Notes: generated by a model from the sequence alone, not told the origin. Positions 15,639 through 25,595 are shown, counted from the stretch's first letter. The stretch is 64,000 nucleotides of DNA from Chitinophagaceae bacterium (GCA_947454235.1 CANGIY010000008.1:62001-126000); one strand, 5' to 3'. Numbers and translations: made by a program.

Positions 15639-16889
15639 GTGCTGAACAGATTGATTTACACGGTGATACTGATGTGCTTCTCTATAGTAGGAAGCGCTCA
15701 AATTAATTTGGTTAGAAATGGAACATTAGACAGCTTTAGTGAATGTCCCTGCATCGCTGACGAATTAACTTTCTGTATCGGATGGACAACCCTTGATTCA
15801 AGTTGGCGAGCACCCGATTGGGGGCATGATCGCCCTGGAATTCCAGAGTACGTGAATAGTTGTGCATCTTATTATAGTGGGTGTGCGTCTGCATCAGTAC
15901 CATTAAATTCTAATTTTTTTCAATATCCACGAAGTGGCGGAGGGATGGTTCAGATGATTATGTATCATAATTATGATTTTACACCACAGGATCGTGATTA
16001 CATGCAGACACGCTTTACCCAAACAATGCAGGCTGGGCATAGTTATAAGGTATCTTTCTTTACAGTAGCAGAATCTTTTTTTGCAACGAACAACAATATT
16101 GGTGCTTACATTGATAATGGTATTATTGATACAACTACCCACACGGGTTGGCCACAATGGCAATGTCATCCACAAATTGTAGATACTTCAATTATTTCAG
16201 ACACTTTAAACTGGACGGAAATATCGGGAATATACACGGCAAATGGTACTGAAAATTATATAACGATTGGCAATTTTTACAAATCCTCAGATACAAGAGT
16301 TCATTTTGGTCTTGATACCACAGGTTCAGGCGGCGATATTCATTCTTACTATCTAATTGACGATGTCTCTGTTATAGATTGCTCCACCATGCCTTTTGCT
16401 GGTAACGATACCTTGATACACCCCGGTGATAGCGTATTCTTAGGTACACATGAGGCGTTGGTGCCATGGGTGTGGTATCAGTTGGGGAGTAGTACTGCAA
16501 TAGACAGCGGCGGTGGCTTATGGGTACACCCTACTGCTACTACCCGCTTTGTAGTTACACAAGATATTTGTGGAGATGGTATAAAAGCAGATACCATTAC
16601 AGTGCACGTGTGGCCCGATACCCCAACATTTGTACACACCATCATTGACCCAATAAATATCAATGTTTACCCTAATCCTGCCAATAGTGATATTACAATT
16701 GATGGCGCACGTGGTTGTACAGTTGAAGTAATCAATGCAATCGGGCAAACAGTGCTGCAAAAAGAAGGCATCTCTAAACGCGAATCAATTGATATTTCTA
16801 TGTTGGAAGATGGCGGGTATATGGTTGTTGCCTACAACCCGGTGAGTGGAGTTAGGGTTGTGAGAATGGTTATGAAACGAGGGAAATAG
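15639..16889 (+). CDS. T9SS-secreted protein with C-terminal sorting domain, function unknown
   Basis: 416 residues. A signal peptide (LNRLIYTVILMCFSIVGSAQ) is followed by a Cys-containing beta-rich domain (SECPC, NSCASYYSGCASA) that resembles the carbohydrate-binding-like folds of Bacteroidota surface proteins. An Ig-like segment comes next, then a type A T9SS sorting domain from INVYPNPANSDITIDG to the terminal VVRMVMKRGK. It should be exported by Sec, then across the outer membrane by the type IX machinery, and cell-anchored or released. The start is GTG at 15639, chosen because it directly precedes the signal peptide. Copies of a non-coding repeat flank the gene. No enzyme motif is recognised. 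Confidence 0.82.
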   Translation: MLNRLIYTVILMCFSIVGSAQINLVRNGTLDSFSECPCIADELTFCIGWTTLDSSWRAPDWGHDRPGIPEYVNSCASYYSGCASASVPLNSNFFQYPRSGGGMVQMIMYHNYDFTPQDRDYMQTRFTQTMQAGHSYKVSFFTVAESFFATNNNIGAYIDNGIIDTTTHTGWPQWQCHPQIVDTSIISDTLNWTEISGIYTANGTENYITIGNFYKSSDTRVHFGLDTTGSGGDIHSYYLIDDVSVIDCSTMPFAGNDTLIHPGDSVFLGTHEALVPWVWYQLGSSTAIDSGGGLWVHPTATTRFVVTQDICGDGIKADTITVHVWPDTPTFVHTIIDPININVYPNPANSDITIDGARGCTVEVINAIGQTVLQKEGISKRESIDISMLEDGGYMVVAYNPVSGVRVVRMVMKRGK

Positions 16890-16915
16890 ATATTTACTGT
16901 TGTACGCGCGAATGG

Positions 16916-16980
16916 CATTCGCCCTGTATCTCAACCATATTAAATACACGCAATCCGATTCTGAAAAATTTTGATTCAAA
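16916..16980 (+). repeat. non-coding direct repeat, right copy
   Basis: Second copy of the 15518-15596 repeat: CATTCGCC, then TCTCAACCATATTAAATACA, CGCAATCCGATTCTGAAAAA and TTGATTCAAA. It lies 26 bases after the stop codon of the T9SS protein. Confidence 0.7.
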
Positions 16981-17036
16981 CCCAATATGGTCGAATTCGG
17001 GACATGAGTCCCGCCCATTTTTATAGACACAGGAGC

Positions 17037-17216
17037 GTTGCGCTAACTCCTGCGCCAGTTGCGCAACACCAACGACAAAGATGCCGAAGGCAACTTTGCT
17101 CCCTTCACCGCCGGCGGAGAAGGGCTGGGGATGAGGTGGACGAAAATCGCCACTCTTCTGTAGAAGATTCTAACGGAAAACAATAGAATCAGCACTCCAG
17201 CTAACTCCTGCGCCAG
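17037..17216. repeat. mosaic of GC-richer repeat fragments in a gene-free stretch
   Basis: The gene-free stretch 16981-17228 differs in composition from its surroundings. It holds an inverted repeat GTTGCGC/GCGCAAC (17037-17043 and 17061-17067), the 18-nt word GCTAACTCCTGCGCCAGT twice (17042-17059 and 17199-17216), and TGTAGAAGATTCTA near 17159-17172. That last word is the core of the palindromes at 51.8 kb. No gene is supported here. Confidence 0.6.
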
Positions 17217-17228
17217 TGCAAAACCGCC

Positions 17229-18206
17229 TTATAATGTATGCTGGATAACAAACAGAGACACAGACCCGATTAAAATCCATAGTATTACACCTTGCACAAT
17301 GGGTCTCCAGCCAACTTGCTGCAATGCCTGAACCGAAAGTCCTGAACCAATGAGGAACAAGGTGCCAACTGTACCACGAACACCCACAAAACTTGTCCAG
17401 CCAAAAATAGTTTTATCGCCAATTTTAGTTGCCAATGCAGGTATGTAAACAGGTAGATATGTAGCCACTAAAATGGCCAGTACAAAGTAGAAAATGAAGT
17501 ATGGAATTTTGATTTTCCCGGTGCTTTTTTTCATGTAAGCTGTTAAAAGCGACACAGGAATAATCCACAAAGCACGCTCTAACTTAATTGTAGTTGCCAC
17601 TTGTAACGCTGCCGATGAAAATTTACCGGCCGCCCCTACTACCGAACTGGTATCGTGAATAGCGATTGCGCACCAAGTACCAAATTGTTGATCGGTGAGG
17701 TGTAACATGGCACCCAGCGGTGGGAATATGAAGAGTGCAATAGAATTTAGGATGAATATCGTACCCAGTGCCACACTTATCTGTTGTCCATTCGCCTTAA
17801 CAATTGGGGCAACTGCAGCAATTGCACTACCCCCACATATTGCAGTACCGTTTGAAATTAGGGTTGATGTATTGTCGTCAATTTTCAGTTTTTTACCTAT
17901 AAAATAGCCTGCCAAAAGAGTTAACGCAATCGTACCGACTGTAAACAAAAAGCCTTCTTTTCCTGCTTTCATGGCCTCTTCAAAGTTCATTCTAAAGCCA
18001 AGACATACCACTGAAATTTGCAGCAAAAGCGTAGTCGCTTTTTTGTTCATATCAAGGAATGGGTGCCCAATGGTCAATGCAATTATTAAACCAGTAAACA
18101 ATGCAACCGGAGCCGATATATCCGGAATTACCACACAAACCACTAACAGAACCAAGAAGATTATTTTTCTGTATTGGTCAGGTATAGTAAATAATGTACT
18201 TTTCAT
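17229..18206 (-). CDS. YeiH-family putative sulfate exporter (UPF0324 membrane protein)
   Basis: 325 residues, about nine or ten hydrophobic segments, polytopic inner-membrane protein. The family signature is clear: ISNGTAICGGSAIAAVAPIV, AIAIHDTSSVVGAAGKFS, and MNFEEAMKAGKEG near the second helix. Members are annotated as putative sulfate or anion exporters, but the substrate is not established for most. It is divergent from a DUF4375 gene with only 17 bp between the ATGs. A TATCTTTG box on the minus strand (18211-18218) ends 4 bases before the ATG, predicting a leaderless transcript. Confidence 0.85.
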   Translation of the reverse strand: MKSTLFTIPDQYRKIIFLVLLVVCVVIPDISAPVALFTGLIIALTIGHPFLDMNKKATTLLLQISVVCLGFRMNFEEAMKAGKEGFLFTVGTIALTLLAGYFIGKKLKIDDNTSTLISNGTAICGGSAIAAVAPIVKANGQQISVALGTIFILNSIALFIFPPLGAMLHLTDQQFGTWCAIAIHDTSSVVGAAGKFSSAALQVATTIKLERALWIIPVSLLTAYMKKSTGKIKIPYFIFYFVLAILVATYLPVYIPALATKIGDKTIFGWTSFVGVRGTVGTLFLIGSGLSVQALQQVGWRPIVQGVILWILIGSVSLFVIQHTL

Positions 18207-18210
18207 GCGC

Positions 18211-18218
18211 CAAAGATA
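18211..18218 (-). promoter_or_regulatory. TAnnTTTG (-7) box of yeiH-like gene, leaderless arrangement
   Basis: TATCTTTG on the minus strand, 4 bases (GCGC) before the ATG at 18206. Its -33 region must lie inside the divergent DUF4375 coding sequence, because only 17 bp separate the two start codons. Confidence 0.55.
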
Positions 18219-18223
18219 ATATT

Positions 18224-18742
18224 ATGAACAGCAATTTTTTGCCCGTTCTCGATAAAGCCCTTGCGATGGAACTTTTTGAATCGGGGCGGTTCGATGAATT
18301 TTATGAATACCTGGTACAACCCCTACACGAAGAATTGTACCGTCGCCAACATTTTGAATTCATAGAAGAATTGAGTCCAGGGCAGCAGTTGCTGCTCGCT
18401 TACGATTATTTACGCACTCAGGTGCTTCAAGGTGGCTTTATTCAATTCATCCAAAACGGATATGTGCTGTTACTCCCCGATATTATTGAGCAATTATTAA
18501 TTGTAAAAGCGAACAACATGGCAAAGGTGATTGATGATGTACTAAAAGTATATGTACTCAATCGTGAATCTTTGGACAAAGAAACATCAGTTGAAGAATT
18601 TGCAAAACTCTACGAAGAGTTTAAAGAATTCGAAATACTCGATCAACGTTTCATTGAATTGAACGTAGTTACAGAGCGCATTATGATTGAATACGCTTAC
18701 AAAAATCTATCTTCATTCTTAACTGATCAGTCGGTAAACTAA
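18224..18742 (+). CDS. DUF4375 (DMP19-like) domain protein
   Basis: 172 residues, acidic and largely helical. The middle carries the DUF4375 pattern: LSPGQQLLLAYDYLRTQVLQ then GGFIQFIQNGYVLLLPDIIE, the 'NGGF-QFxxN' core of this family. The domain is found alone in many bacteria and its biochemical role is not established. The ATG at 18224 is used; its promoter must overlap the 5' end of the divergent yeiH-like gene, where TACTTTTC at 18197-18204 is a near -7 match. The last four bases overlap the convergent methyltransferase gene. Confidence 0.75.
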   Translation: MNSNFLPVLDKALAMELFESGRFDEFYEYLVQPLHEELYRRQHFEFIEELSPGQQLLLAYDYLRTQVLQGGFIQFIQNGYVLLLPDIIEQLLIVKANNMAKVIDDVLKVYVLNRESLDKETSVEEFAKLYEEFKEFEILDQRFIELNVVTERIMIEYAYKNLSSFLTDQSVN

Positions 18743-19485
18743 GCTATTTTGCCTACACGCATGTGCAGTGGCCATGTATGCAAAATAGTATCAGCGCTGC
18801 CCCAGGCTTGCTTGAGTTCGGGAAGTACCAAAGCGAGCGGGTCGGTACCATTTTTCTTCATGTAGTGCTTTACACCGCTCCATGTGCGCAGGTACCCTAC
18901 AAGTTGGTCGAAAGTCCATTCATATTGAATAGTCATGGGTGCAATTTGTATTTCGGTAAAAGGAAATGGAATTGTTTGATATGACTCGTCGACCCATTTA
19001 CGCTCTTTATCCCAGTATGGCCCCGTTATTTCTGCAAACAACCGATGCACTACTGCTTCTAGCTCTGGCGTATTGTGCACCAGGTTGTACGTCCAGGCTG
19101 CTATAATACCACCCGGCTTCAGCACTCTGTTTACCTCTTTATAAAAATGGTCGAAATCAAACCAATGAATTGCCTGAGCAATGGTTATTAAATCAACCGA
19201 CTGATTACCGAGAGAAGTGTGTTCTGCACGCTCGAGACGATATTCTAAATTCGGTCTCAACTCAGCATGATCTAGTTGTTCTTGAGAAATATCAGTGCCA
19301 ATCACCTTTTCAAATACATCGGATAGCATTGCCGCCACTTGCCCGTTGCCTGTTCCGCAATCCCACGCAAGGCATCGGTCAGGCACTAACTTAACGACCT
19401 CATCAATTACACTTTTGGGTGTTAGCGGTCTGAAAGCCGCATAATTGTTTGAACCGGAAGAGAAATTATCAAGCACCTGTTTCAT
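18739..19485 (-). CDS. class I SAM-dependent methyltransferase
   Basis: 248 residues with a Rossmann methyltransferase fold: motif I LAWDCGTGNGQVAAML, post-I acidic VIGTDISQEQLDHA, motif II region DLITIAQAIHWF and motif III VLKPGGIIAAWTYN. Best resemblance is to the Methyltransf_11 group that includes yeast Crg1/Tmt1-like small-molecule methyltransferases. The substrate cannot be told from sequence. There is no operon partner. A near-consensus TACTTTTA lies close upstream on the minus strand. Confidence 0.87.
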   Translation of the reverse strand: MKQVLDNFSSGSNNYAAFRPLTPKSVIDEVVKLVPDRCLAWDCGTGNGQVAAMLSDVFEKVIGTDISQEQLDHAELRPNLEYRLERAEHTSLGNQSVDLITIAQAIHWFDFDHFYKEVNRVLKPGGIIAAWTYNLVHNTPELEAVVHRLFAEITGPYWDKERKWVDESYQTIPFPFTEIQIAPMTIQYEWTFDQLVGYLRTWSGVKHYMKKNGTDPLALVLPELKQAWGSADTILHTWPLHMRVGKIA

Positions 19486-19596
19486 TCAATAAAAGTAGGA
19501 TATTATCAATTGGCTGAAAGGCAACCTGTTGTTAAATCACTTCATGGAAGGTTAATAAAAGTGAAAACAGACTGATAAAACGTCGGATGAAAAAAA

Positions 19597-20208
19597 TTAC
19601 TTCCTGCTGTTTATTTCGTCGCGAATTTTGATGGCGCGCACATAATCTTCCTGGTCAAGAACAGTTTGTAATAATGTAAGCAACTCTTCGATGTCTAAAT
19701 CTTTGAGTTCAGAGTCCGATTGTGCCGCTTCATTGGCAATATTCACATCAGCAGGTGTTGAACCCTGGCTTCCAGTTGCATTGATACTTGATTCAGGTTG
19801 GTCAATGTACAAGCCCGCAGCATCAAGAATGTTTTCGTAAGTAAATATTTTGCAATTCATACGCACAGCTAAAGCCAGCGCATCGGAAGTACGTGAATCA
19901 ATCTCAGTTAGTTCTTCATTGTGTTTACACACCAATTTGGCAAAAAAGATTCCTTCGTCGAGATTGTAAATAATCACTTCCACCAATTCCACATCAAACA
20001 TCAACATAAAATTGGTAAAAAGGTCGTGCGTGAGCGGACGGCTGGTTTGCATCTTTTCAAGTGCAACAGCAATTGCCTGAGCTTCGAAACCACCAATCAC
20101 TATTGGCAACCTACGCATACCGCCAACCTCCCCCAACACAACCGCGTAAGAATGAGTTTGAGTAATGTTGTGTGACAGCGCAACAATTTCCAATTCAACT
20201 TTTTTCAT
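19597..20208 (-). CDS. bifunctional nuclease (DUF151/BFN) family protein with C-terminal UVR motif
   Basis: 203 residues. The DUF151/BFN domain occupies about 1-130 (EIVALSHNITQTHSYAVVL, LPIVIGGFEAQAIAVALEKM, SRTSDALALAVRMNCKIF). After a Ser/Asn/Gln linker comes a UVR motif (residues 175-203, LLTLLQTVLDQEDYVRAIKI), the UvrB-UvrC contact helix pair. A plant BFN of this family has been reported to have DNase and RNase activity. The fused UVR motif, common in Bacteroidota copies, suggests contact with a UvrB- or Clp-type partner. The ATG at 20206-20208 is preferred over an in-frame TTG two codons upstream. Confidence 0.88.
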   Translation of the reverse strand: MKKVELEIVALSHNITQTHSYAVVLGEVGGMRRLPIVIGGFEAQAIAVALEKMQTSRPLTHDLFTNFMLMFDVELVEVIIYNLDEGIFFAKLVCKHNEELTEIDSRTSDALALAVRMNCKIFTYENILDAAGLYIDQPESSINATGSQGSTPADVNIANEAAQSDSELKDLDIEELLTLLQTVLDQEDYVRAIKIRDEINSRK

Positions 20209-20298
20209 TGCCAACCAGTGATTATAATACCTTTTGAGGGTGTGAAGGTACTCAATTTTGGACTAAATGAAAAACATGATAATTATCGGTTTTGTGAA

Positions 20299-22935
20299 TT
20301 ATTCTTCACTTTTTTCACCATTTGCGGCATCGGGTTCATCAAAAATTAGCGGTTTCAGCTTTTGGTACAGGAATGAAATAACCAACAATACAACACCCAG
20401 AAGAATGAACGCTATAATCTTACCCGCCAACGAAATATCCTGTATGTCGTAGATGAATAGTTTGAGTAAAACGACGGCAAAAACAACCAAGGAAACGACA
20501 CGCATTTTCTTAAGGCGCTTTGTCATTCCCAAGTACATAACTACGAAAGAGCTTAGAGCCCAAACAATTGTGAGCCCAGCCTTTCTGTAGTTTTCCAATA
20601 CGGAATAATAGTTCTTTCCATCAGCAAATTGTGCTACAGCGATTTGGTTTAACTCAAAACTCAAAACTACCATAGGCACTAAAATGAACACCAGTAAACT
20701 ATTATTCCTGAAATATACCCTACCCTCCTCAACTGAACGGAATTTGAACAATGTAAGTACGTAAATGGCTATGAACAACAAAAATGCCAACCAGTGAGGA
20801 ATGGTTGAAATGTGCTCAGAAACAGTGCGCGCGTACACATTGGTCATTAAAATATCAGATACATCTCCCTGACTGATTAGCATTAGCAAAGTGCTCACTA
20901 GTAACACCCCAAATTGCGTTTGAATCGGTCGCTCGCCTTCACGCTTACGAAGCCAAAAAAGCCATACCAGGAAGTAAACGTAAGTAACTACAAGATAAAT
21001 ACTGCGTAACAATGTAAACGCCATGCTGGTGCGCATCAGGTAGTTTACTGAGAACAAACTGATTATGTACAACAAAAGTATTCCAACAGTCGTGTAGGCC
21101 TTCGACAACAATTTTGTGTTGAACTCAAGAATCACTTCATCCTTACCCCGATGCATAAGAAACCCATTCACCCCAAATGCTGCAATTACAACTAAATTTG
21201 TAATAAAGCCTTTTAAGTCGTTGAATATGAGTGATGGACCGTGGTGTTCAAGTGTATTGACATAACTCCAGTCGATAAACAAACTAAAGAGTGTAAGTAT
21301 AGTTACAGCCAATGAAGCATAACGGAAAATTGAATAGCCGGTATAATCAGCCAACCAGAATAACAGTACAAACTCCGCAGCCCAGAACATAGTAATTGCT
21401 TGCCCGTGCAACTGAATAGGAATAGTAAGTGTTGCAAAAGTGAGTGTAAGCCCGATGAGCATAACGAACAAGCTCTTTTCATTCTCTGAACGCTTCTTGA
21501 TGAAGAACGCTATCGCCGCATATACAATACCCATAGCGAGTGTGAACAAACCACGGTAAGTGCCATTGTCCCATATAGCCACGAGCTGCATACCTAACCC
21601 GAAATAAGAAGCACCGGTTGCCAGAAAAACAGAAAAGTCAAGCACATGGAATTTGTCTTTCTTCAATAAAGGGTACATGAGGTTCATACCTATGAACATG
21701 AAGAAATAAACAGTCTCGAACGCAAACGCGACAGCCGGACTAAACTTCAAAGGCTTAAGGTCAATTTCTCTGAATAACCAGCCTGTGAATATGACCTGGG
21801 TAAATACAAGTGCCAAAACGTTGACCAATTGCCAGCGTTTGAAATAAGACAATGCCAATAAACCTGCATTTAGAATGATGAGGTAAGTGAATAACACCAC
21901 ATAATTACCTTGCCCCGTAGCCACCAGGAAAGGCGTCAAGAAACCGCCTAGAGCAGCAATTACTGCGAGCTCAATTTTATCGTACAACACAGAAAGCGTA
22001 ACAGCAAATGCGGTAATGATTACCATTATTCCAAAGGTTGTCGTTTGGTCTAACAAGTGATATTGATGAAATCCATAGGCGATGGTGAAGTAAAATGTTG
22101 CAATACCTCCACCCGCCAGTACAGAACTGAAGGCGCGGTAATTCTTACGTAAAAAATGTGCAATACCCACCAAAATACCACCAGCAAGCATACCAATGCC
22201 TACCCTGCCCGCTTCGTTGATCCAGTCGTTATCTATGGCATACTTTACGAAGAATGAGATACCTAGAACCAGTATCGCAATACCGATTTTATTGATAAGA
22301 TTGACCCCAATGAAACGTTCAAGGTCGCCATAGTCACGTGCCTTTTCTTCCTCTTCTGGCGAAATCAACGGAGCAGCAAAAGGATGAGATTTAACCTCCT
22401 CTCTAGGTTTAATTGTACTATCTAAATTACTTATAATCTGCTCACTAGATGCTAATATTCCTTCTTCTTCTATTGTATTAACTGACTGTCTGGTTTCTAC
22501 TTCTCCAGTAACTTCTTCGGTGTTTCCAATTACATTTTCTACCGGTACTTCAATCCTGTGTTCGAGCGGCTGAGGTATTTCCAAAGGTTCTTCGGCAATC
22601 ACTCTTGGTTCTTCGCCTGGCGAGCTTGAAGCTATATCTTCTGCTCCTTTAGGCTGAGCTTCAAAACTTGGCAGAAGTGGTGTATGCCCACTATAAAGTA
22701 TTCTTTCAGCGGCTGATTCTATTTTGGTAAGACGTGCGTCTAAACGTGCGTCGCTTTGTTCAATGGCAGCACGCAATTGTTTTATTTCATTGAGTATTTC
22801 TTTGACGTCTGCATCAGGCATCATTGCCCTTCTTGGCATCGATTCAACCGGTGGTTCTTCTCCACTTGCGAGCATCTTTCTCAGCACGAAAATAGTGACG
22901 CCCACGATAATTATCAGAACAACGAAATATTCCAT
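20299..22935 (-). CDS. DUF2339 large polytopic membrane protein
   Basis: 878 residues. An N-terminal membrane helix (MEYFVVLIIIVGVTIFVLRK) is followed by a charged region of about 170 residues, rich in Glu and Pro with a short coiled coil (EIKQLRAAIEQSDARLDARL), then DLERFIGVNLINKIGIAILV and some 22-26 membrane segments to the C-terminus. This is the DUF2339 architecture, proposed to act in cell-surface or lipid processes but without assigned activity. The gene is isolated. The soluble N-terminal region probably faces the cytoplasm (inference from its charge). Confidence 0.85.
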   Translation of the reverse strand: MEYFVVLIIIVGVTIFVLRKMLASGEEPPVESMPRRAMMPDADVKEILNEIKQLRAAIEQSDARLDARLTKIESAAERILYSGHTPLLPSFEAQPKGAEDIASSSPGEEPRVIAEEPLEIPQPLEHRIEVPVENVIGNTEEVTGEVETRQSVNTIEEEGILASSEQIISNLDSTIKPREEVKSHPFAAPLISPEEEEKARDYGDLERFIGVNLINKIGIAILVLGISFFVKYAIDNDWINEAGRVGIGMLAGGILVGIAHFLRKNYRAFSSVLAGGGIATFYFTIAYGFHQYHLLDQTTTFGIMVIITAFAVTLSVLYDKIELAVIAALGGFLTPFLVATGQGNYVVLFTYLIILNAGLLALSYFKRWQLVNVLALVFTQVIFTGWLFREIDLKPLKFSPAVAFAFETVYFFMFIGMNLMYPLLKKDKFHVLDFSVFLATGASYFGLGMQLVAIWDNGTYRGLFTLAMGIVYAAIAFFIKKRSENEKSLFVMLIGLTLTFATLTIPIQLHGQAITMFWAAEFVLLFWLADYTGYSIFRYASLAVTILTLFSLFIDWSYVNTLEHHGPSLIFNDLKGFITNLVVIAAFGVNGFLMHRGKDEVILEFNTKLLSKAYTTVGILLLYIISLFSVNYLMRTSMAFTLLRSIYLVVTYVYFLVWLFWLRKREGERPIQTQFGVLLVSTLLMLISQGDVSDILMTNVYARTVSEHISTIPHWLAFLLFIAIYVLTLFKFRSVEEGRVYFRNNSLLVFILVPMVVLSFELNQIAVAQFADGKNYYSVLENYRKAGLTIVWALSSFVVMYLGMTKRLKKMRVVSLVVFAVVLLKLFIYDIQDISLAGKIIAFILLGVVLLVISFLYQKLKPLIFDEPDAANGEKSEE

Positions 22936-23134
22936 GGTTTGGTTTTAGGTATAGTTTTATTCCTCTAAATAACTCCACAAGTTAGACATTATCCAATTCT
23001 TACAAGTGTTGAAGAATAACTTTAGGGTAACCTTAAGAGTTTGAACAGAATGATTTAGCTTAATAGTTACGTGTAAAAGAATCATCTGAATTCAAATTTG
23101 CTTACCTATTTTTGCGAAAAAATTTAAAAACTGA

Positions 23135-24790
23135 ATGGCTCATTTAACTGGTAAACGCGTTATAAAATCGCCTACAGGCAATAAACTCAATTGTAAAAAC
23201 TGGGTGGCTGAAGGTGCTTACAGAATGATTCAAAACAACCTTGACCCTGAAGTGGCTGAACGCCCTGAAGACCTGGTGGTTTATGGTGGTATTGGTAAGG
23301 CAGCGCGCAACTGGGAGAGCTTCGATAAAATATTAGAATGCCTCAGAAATCTGGAAGAAGATGAAACTTTGATTGTACAAAGTGGCAAACCTGTAGGTGT
23401 GCTTCGCAGCCATAAGAATGCACCACGAGTGTTACTTGCAAACAGTAACCTTGTGGGTAAATGGGCTAATTGGGAACACTTCCGTGAATTGGACGCGAAA
23501 GGCTTAATCATGTACGGGCAGATGACAGCCGGTAGCTGGATTTATATTGGTTCTCAAGGTATTGTACAGGGCACTTACGAAACTTATTTATCTCTTGCCA
23601 ATATTCATTTCAACGGTACACTTAAAGGCAAAGTAAACGTAACAGCTGGTCTTGGTGGTATGGGTGGAGCTCAGCCTTTGGCTATTACCATGAACGAAGG
23701 TGTTTGCCTTGCTGCTGAAATGGAAGAGTGGCGCATCTTGAAAAGAATTGAAACACGCTACCTTGACAAGTGGACTAAAAACATTGACGAGGGTATAGAC
23801 ATGGCGCTGGAAGCTGCGAAAAACGGTGAAGCAGTATCTATTGGTGTTTGCTGTAATGTGGTTGATCTATTGCGTCGATTGATTGAACGTAACATTACCC
23901 CTGATACGCTCACAGACCAAACTTCAGCGCACGATGAATTAATTGGATATTTTCCTGAAGGAATGTCAGTTGAAGATGCGAATAAATTGCGTACAGCTAA
24001 CCCAACTGAATACTGCAAAAAGTCGTTGGATACGATGGCAGTACATGTAAACGAAATGCTGGAACTGCAAAAACGCGGTGCAATAACGTTCGATTACGGT
24101 AATAACCTGAGAGGACAAGCGCATGATAAACGTGGTGTTGACCATGCATTTGATTTTCCTGGCTTTGTTCCTGCTTATATCCGCCCTTTGTTCTGTGAAG
24201 GTAAAGGTCCGTTCAGGTGGGTGGCTTTAAGTGGCGACCCTGAAGATATTTATACTACCGACAAAGCACTCATGGAGCTTTTCCCTGATAACGTTGGTTT
24301 ACATCGTTGGTTGAAAATGGCACGCGAAAAAATCGCATTTCAGGGTCTTCCTGCACGTATTTGCTGGTTGGGCATGGGTGAAAGAGAAAAAGCTGGTTTG
24401 TTGTTCAACGAACTTGTAAGAACAGGTAAAGTGAAAGCACCAATCGTTATTGGTCGCGACCATCTTGATACTGGTTCTGTGGCTTCTCCAAACCGCGAAA
24501 CAGAAGCTATGAAGGATGGCTCTGACGCTATTGCAGACTGGCCAATTCTGAATGCTTTGATTAACACTGCCGGTGGTGCTAGCTGGGTGTCTTTCCACCA
24601 TGGCGGTGGTGTAGGTATGGGCTATTCTTTACACGCTGGCATGGTTATAGTAGCTGATGGTACCGACGATGCGGCTGAAAGGCTACGTCGTGTATTACAT
24701 AACGACCCTGCAATGGGTGTTATACGCCATGCCGATGCCGGTTATGAAATTGCTCAAGAAACTTCAAAGCAATTCGGACTAGACGTTTAG
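23135..24790 (+). CDS. hutU: urocanate hydratase
   Basis: 551 residues, the standard urocanase length. It converts urocanate to 4-imidazolone-5-propionate in histidine degradation, using tightly bound NAD+ as electrophile. Visible signatures: [17 protein letters not shown] near residue 130, NAD-binding [13 protein letters not shown], the active-site Cys region [16 protein letters not shown] and the C-terminal [19 protein letters not shown]. No other hut gene (hutH, hutI, hutG) is adjacent, so the pathway is dispersed. A TATTTTTG box (23107-23114) lies 20 bases before the ATG, and a strong terminator follows. Confidence 0.96.
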   Translation: MAHLTGKRVIKSPTGNKLNCKNWVAEGAYRMIQNNLDPEVAERPEDLVVYGGIGKAARNWESFDKILECLRNLEEDETLIVQSGKPVGVLRSHKNAPRVLLANSNLVGKWANWEHFRELDAKGLIMYGQMTAGSWIYIGSQGIVQGTYETYLSLANIHFNGTLKGKVNVTAGLGGMGGAQPLAITMNEGVCLAAEMEEWRILKRIETRYLDKWTKNIDEGIDMALEAAKNGEAVSIGVCCNVVDLLRRLIERNITPDTLTDQTSAHDELIGYFPEGMSVEDANKLRTANPTEYCKKSLDTMAVHVNEMLELQKRGAITFDYGNNLRGQAHDKRGVDHAFDFPGFVPAYIRPLFCEGKGPFRWVALSGDPEDIYTTDKALMELFPDNVGLHRWLKMAREKIAFQGLPARICWLGMGEREKAGLLFNELVRTGKVKAPIVIGRDHLDTGSVASPNRETEAMKDGSDAIADWPILNALINTAGGASWVSFHHGGGVGMGYSLHAGMVIVADGTDDAAERLRRVLHNDPAMGVIRHADAGYEIAQETSKQFGLDV

Positions 24791-24807
24791 GAACGATGAA
24801 TTCATAT

Positions 24808-24848
24808 AAAACCCTTTGGTGACAATAAAAAGCACCAAAGGGTTTTTC
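24808..24848 (+). terminator. intrinsic terminator of hutU
   Basis: A perfect 12-bp stem AACCCTTTGGTG/CACCAAAGGGTT (24810-24821 and 24833-24844) followed by TTTCTTTT. Confidence 0.87.
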
Positions 24849-24944
24849 TTTTGCCCCCTTTGGAGTAGATTTGCTATTCAAAGTGCTTTTACGAAAAATA
24901 ACTTGGGCACTGCAATAAAACATACACTTATAAAACCAACAGTA

Positions 24945-25595
24945 ATGGCTGAAAATCAAGACAAATCGCTTGAGGCACTCAAAGAAATAAGGTCAATTAT
25001 GCATAACTCAACCAAATTCGTGTCGCTGAGTGGCGTGAGCGGAGTTTGGGCAGGGTTTGTGGCTTTGGCTGGTTCGGCATATGCTTATTACTTGCTCAAT
25101 AAGCCCGATAATATGCTGGTGATGGGCTCTTCGTTTGAAGAAAACGAGTCCTATTTCGACCCAGTTACCCGTCAAGTGTTCTTTCTTGCGATTGGTATAT
25201 TCGTAGTAGCACTGGCAGGTGCGTTCTATTTTACTCAGAGGAAATCTAAGTCGCTGGGGCAAACCATGTGGAACCATGTGGCGAAGCAAATGATTTTTCA
25301 GGGCTTTTTCCCAATGGCTGCTGGTGCGATTTTGTGTTTGCGTTTCATTTACTTCGGGTACATTAACCTTATTGCTCCTTCGTGCCTCATATTTTATGGC
25401 CTGGCAGTGATAAGTGCTTCGAAGTTTACCCATTCTGAAGTGAAGTACCTGGGCATAATGGAGGTTACTTTGGGCTGTATAGCTTTGACTATGACCAACT
25501 ACGGATTGTATTACTGGGCAGCGGGATTTGGCGTATTACATATTGTGTACGGATTGTTGATGTGGAATAAGTATGACCGTAAACCGAAAGCATAG
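24945..25595 (+). CDS. six-helix membrane protein paired with a winged-helix regulator
   Basis: 216 residues. After a soluble 45-residue N-terminus (MAENQDKSLEALKEIRSIMH) there are about six hydrophobic segments, including VSGVWAGFVALAGSAYAYYL, VFFLAIGIFVVALAGAFYF and CLIFYGLAVISAS. No transport or enzyme motif is recognised. The stop codon is followed immediately by the ATG of a small winged-helix regulator, so the two are translationally linked. Membrane protein plus HTH_34-type regulator pairs are common in Bacteroidota, often with a stress-sensing or signalling role (inference). The ATG at 24945 is chosen because upstream sequence includes the hutU terminator. Confidence 0.75.
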   Translation: MAENQDKSLEALKEIRSIMHNSTKFVSLSGVSGVWAGFVALAGSAYAYYLLNKPDNMLVMGSSFEENESYFDPVTRQVFFLAIGIFVVALAGAFYFTQRKSKSLGQTMWNHVAKQMIFQGFFPMAAGAILCLRFIYFGYINLIAPSCLIFYGLAVISASKFTHSEVKYLGIMEVTLGCIALTMTNYGLYYWAAGFGVLHIVYGLLMWNKYDRKPKA

